DNA from: DASUPK01 sp036505735
Lineage (GTDB): Bacteria; Actinomycetota; Thermoleophilia; Solirubrobacterales; 70-9
Assembly: GCA_036505735.1 (NCBI GenBank)
Contig: DASXSZ010000203.1
Location: forward strand, 1-64,000
Direction of reading: 5' to 3'
Length of the DNA stretch: 64,000 bases
In this document: positions 62,450 to 64,000 of the stretch, one piece after another
Numbering within the stretch: the first letter of the stretch is position 1
Layout: every line of letters begins with the position of its first letter
Made by a program: the position numbers and the translations under genes
The notes under the pieces: generated by a model
Databases searched by the model: none
What the model saw: only the letters and a program-made list of their open reading frames with translations
What the model was told of the DNA's origin: nothing

Positions 62450-62920
62450 CTAATAGATCCCCCCGAGCTTGCGATGGTCCCAGCTCGCGACTCGCTTGGG
62501 GCGGAAGCGGATCGCGACCCGCTTGGGCGCCTGCGCGAGGAGGCCCGCGGCCGCATCTCCCTCGACCGAGTCGATCCCCTCGCTGTAGCGGATGGTGAGC
62601 TCCTTCGCGAAGTCGACGATCCGCTCGGTGTCGCGGATCAGCTCGGCCTCGGCCTCGATCTGGATGCCGCGCAGCTCTGAATACTCGACCCCCGTCTCGA
62701 TCAACAGGGTCGCGCGCGGATCGCGCTCCAGGTTCCTCACCTTCTGCGACTTGGCGTAGGTCCAGATCCAGATTTCCCCATCCCGCGGGACGTACCAGAG
62801 CGGCATCACGTGCGGCCAGCCGCGGGGACCGAGCGAGGAGACGACCACGATCCTCTCGCGATCGATCAGCTCACGCTGCTCCTCGTCGGAGAGCTTGATC
62901 AGGTCCCGCCGCGAGGGCAT
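62450..62920 (-). CDS. Pyridoxamine-5'-phosphate-oxidase-fold (PPOX class) protein
   Basis: A 156-residue split-barrel flavin-binding-type protein. Typical segments are RIVVVSSLGPRGWPHVMPLWYVPRDGEIWIWTYAKSQKVRNLERDPRATLLIE near residues 22-75 and a C-terminal strand RVAIRFRPKRVASWDH. Many actinobacterial members use coenzyme F420 rather than FMN, which cannot be decided here. Its ATG overlaps the last base of the penicillin-acylase stop codon (TGATG), so translation is coupled. Confidence 0.8.
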   Translation of the reverse strand: MPSRRDLIKLSDEEQRELIDRERIVVVSSLGPRGWPHVMPLWYVPRDGEIWIWTYAKSQKVRNLERDPRATLLIETGVEYSELRGIQIEAEAELIRDTERIVDFAKELTIRYSEGIDSVEGDAAAGLLAQAPKRVAIRFRPKRVASWDHRKLGGIY

Positions 62921-64000
62921 CAGCCGCCGGCAACGCCGTCCGCCGGTGCCACGACGAGGGTCTCGAAGGGCTCCTCTCCCCGCATCGGCTGCACTGCGCC
63001 CCCCTCCCAGCGCGGCTGCAGGTCGTCGTAGTGGCGGCTCCAGGCGTGGCCGGACTGGCCGGTGAACGCCTGCCATCCGGAGCGGTCCGGCGCAGAGGGA
63101 TCGGCCACCATCCGCCAGCTCGGCGCCCAGATTGCGTGGTAGGGGTCGTTGGGGTTGTAGGCGATCTGGGCGATCGTCTCCTGCGCGCCACCGGGATGGA
63201 GCGTCCGGTTGAAGACCCAGTCCGCGATCGGATGTCCGGCGCCGAGCGCATGCGGGAATTCGAGCGCGTGGACCTGGCCCCAGCGCCACTGCTCGGGATC
63301 CGGACCGAAGCGGTCCTCGAGGTCGTCGAGCGCGCCGCGGAGCGCCTCGAGGACAAGCTCGTCCCAGGAGCCGCCGATCAGCTCCTCATCGGCGTCCTCC
63401 CACAGATCCAACAGGTGGGCGTGCCAGCGCCAGGGCGAGGTGACGTGGGCGATGAACCCGTTGTCCGCGCGGTCCAGGTAGCGCTCGGCGAGGTCGCGGT
63501 CGCCGATCGCCGCCCTGGTGAACTCTCGCGCGAGGCGAAGCAGGAAGGCCTGATAGATCGTCCCGGCGACCGTCCGCGGGCCGAGCCGGCGGTCCCAGCT
63601 CTTCAGCCTCTCGACCGCTCGGACCTCGCGCTGGCTCGTCGGCTCGAGCCGCGCCAGGCGATGCACGACCTCGTCGCCCGGGATCGAGTAGAGGTCGGTC
63701 TGCATGCGCCGGAAGCTGTCCAGGTCGTGCTCCTCGGTCTCGCCGATCAGGTGCTCGATCCGCGCCGCCCGGTAGCCGTCGAGCCAGTCGCTGGTGATGT
63801 GGTGGGGGTAGGAGTCATCGACCACCCGGTTGTTGGCCGTGACGATGAAGCCCTGCTCCGGGTCGGTGAGCTCGGGGAGCTCCTCGAAGGGGATCCAGCC
63901 GTCCCACTCGAACTCGCCGGTCCAGCCCGGCTTGGGCAGGTCGGGGCAGTCGCCCTTTCGCATGGGGATGCTGCCCACCATCTTGTAGCCGATCGATCCG
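62920..64000 (-). CDS. Penicillin acylase family protein, C-terminal part (runs off window)
   Basis: About 360 codons of the beta-chain are present. Recognisable are GYKMVGSIPMR near the window end, WDGWIPFEELPELTDPEQGFIVTANNRVV, then IYQAFLLRLAREF in the middle and GHAWSRHYDDLQPRW near the C-terminus. Family enzymes are Ntn-hydrolases that self-cleave and use an N-terminal Ser of the beta chain, which would lie outside this window. Substrates include acyl-homoserine lactones and cyclic lipopeptides. Exported in most bacteria, but the signal peptide is not visible here. Confidence 0.83.
   Translation of the reverse strand, partial: GSIGYKMVGSIPMRKGDCPDLPKPGWTGEFEWDGWIPFEELPELTDPEQGFIVTANNRVVDDSYPHHITSDWLDGYRAARIEHLIGETEEHDLDSFRRMQTDLYSIPGDEVVHRLARLEPTSQREVRAVERLKSWDRRLGPRTVAGTIYQAFLLRLAREFTRAAIGDRDLAERYLDRADNGFIAHVTSPWRWHAHLLDLWEDADEELIGGSWDELVLEALRGALDDLEDRFGPDPEQWRWGQVHALEFPHALGAGHPIADWVFNRTLHPGGAQETIAQIAYNPNDPYHAIWAPSWRMVADPSAPDRSGWQAFTGQSGHAWSRHYDDLQPRWEGGAVQPMRGEEPFETLVVAPADGVAGG

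Overview
The window is very GC-rich and looks like chromosomal sequence from a high-GC Gram-positive bacterium. Several things point to an actinobacterium, possibly of the Thermoleophilia/Solirubrobacterales type: a CIRCE-controlled groES-groEL, an lhr-nei pair as in mycobacteria, a DUF2342 zincin, a PPOX-class oxidase, a PAC2 protein, a SpoIID/LytB protein in an apparently ordinary chromosome, and many leaderless promoters. The lineage is an inference from gene content. No rRNA, tRNA, CRISPR array, transposase or prophage gene was found. Genes are packed tightly, strands alternate often, and no stretch over 300 bases lacks a gene or gene remnant.

Layout. Positions 1-12.7k: a partial SnoaL-like protein, chromate transporter, M20 peptidase, DUF1385, methylmalonyl-CoA epimerase, a BtrH-like protein and an orphan membrane protein bracketed by repeats, PAP2 phosphatase, YchF, a methylthioadenosine phosphorylase/deaminase pair, a dienelactone-hydrolase-like protein and a SpoIID-like protein. 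12.8-25.9k: aldehyde dehydrogenase, isoaspartyl methyltransferase, a GT-C membrane protein, fumC with a broken gene behind it, MarR, AraC with a divergent VOC protein, ileS, HAD phosphatase, RidA, thioredoxin and a Dpm1-like glycosyltransferase. 26-40k: PolX, TetR/MFS efflux, trehalose-phosphatase, two half-size TSUP proteins, YhaM-like exoribonuclease, PAC2, SMR/TetR efflux, a UvrD-RecB-type helicase-nuclease, inositol-phosphatase-like protein and DUF2342. 40-50k: a coiled-coil protein under a LexA-like operator, Mrp, GT87, ferredoxin, an NDUFA9-like protein, ACT protein, groES-groEL, SRPBCC, ASCH, a second isoaspartyl methyltransferase, Crp/Fnr and Nei. 50-64k: Lhr helicase, a 44-residue zinc ribbon, MMPL/MarR, the dTDP-rhamnose operon rfbA-rfbD-rfbB-rfbC with a broken fifth gene, a secreted RTX-like protein, PPOX and a partial penicillin acylase.

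Themes. Cell-surface glycans are represented by dTDP-rhamnose synthesis, a Dpm1-like enzyme and two polytopic glycosyltransferases. Genome maintenance is represented by PolX, Nei, Lhr and the helicase-nuclease. Three drug-efflux modules each carry their own regulator and readable operators or promoters. Protein repair and folding genes include two pcm copies, GroESL and thioredoxin.

The strongest non-genic signal is a dispersed hairpin element found at five loci (six and a half copies). It has the form GGG-T-stem-loop-stem-CCC, and its stem shows compensatory base changes. At four of the five loci it sits directly in front of the start codon of a gene in the matching orientation. A second systematic signal is a TAGNNT-type -10 box 6-8 bases before the start codon at 15 genes, which implies pervasive leaderless mRNAs. 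Other points of interest are a Nei glycosylase lacking its N-terminal proline, a helicase with arginine in place of the Walker A lysine, a LexA-like box on an unknown coiled-coil gene, and two internally truncated gene remnants at operon ends.
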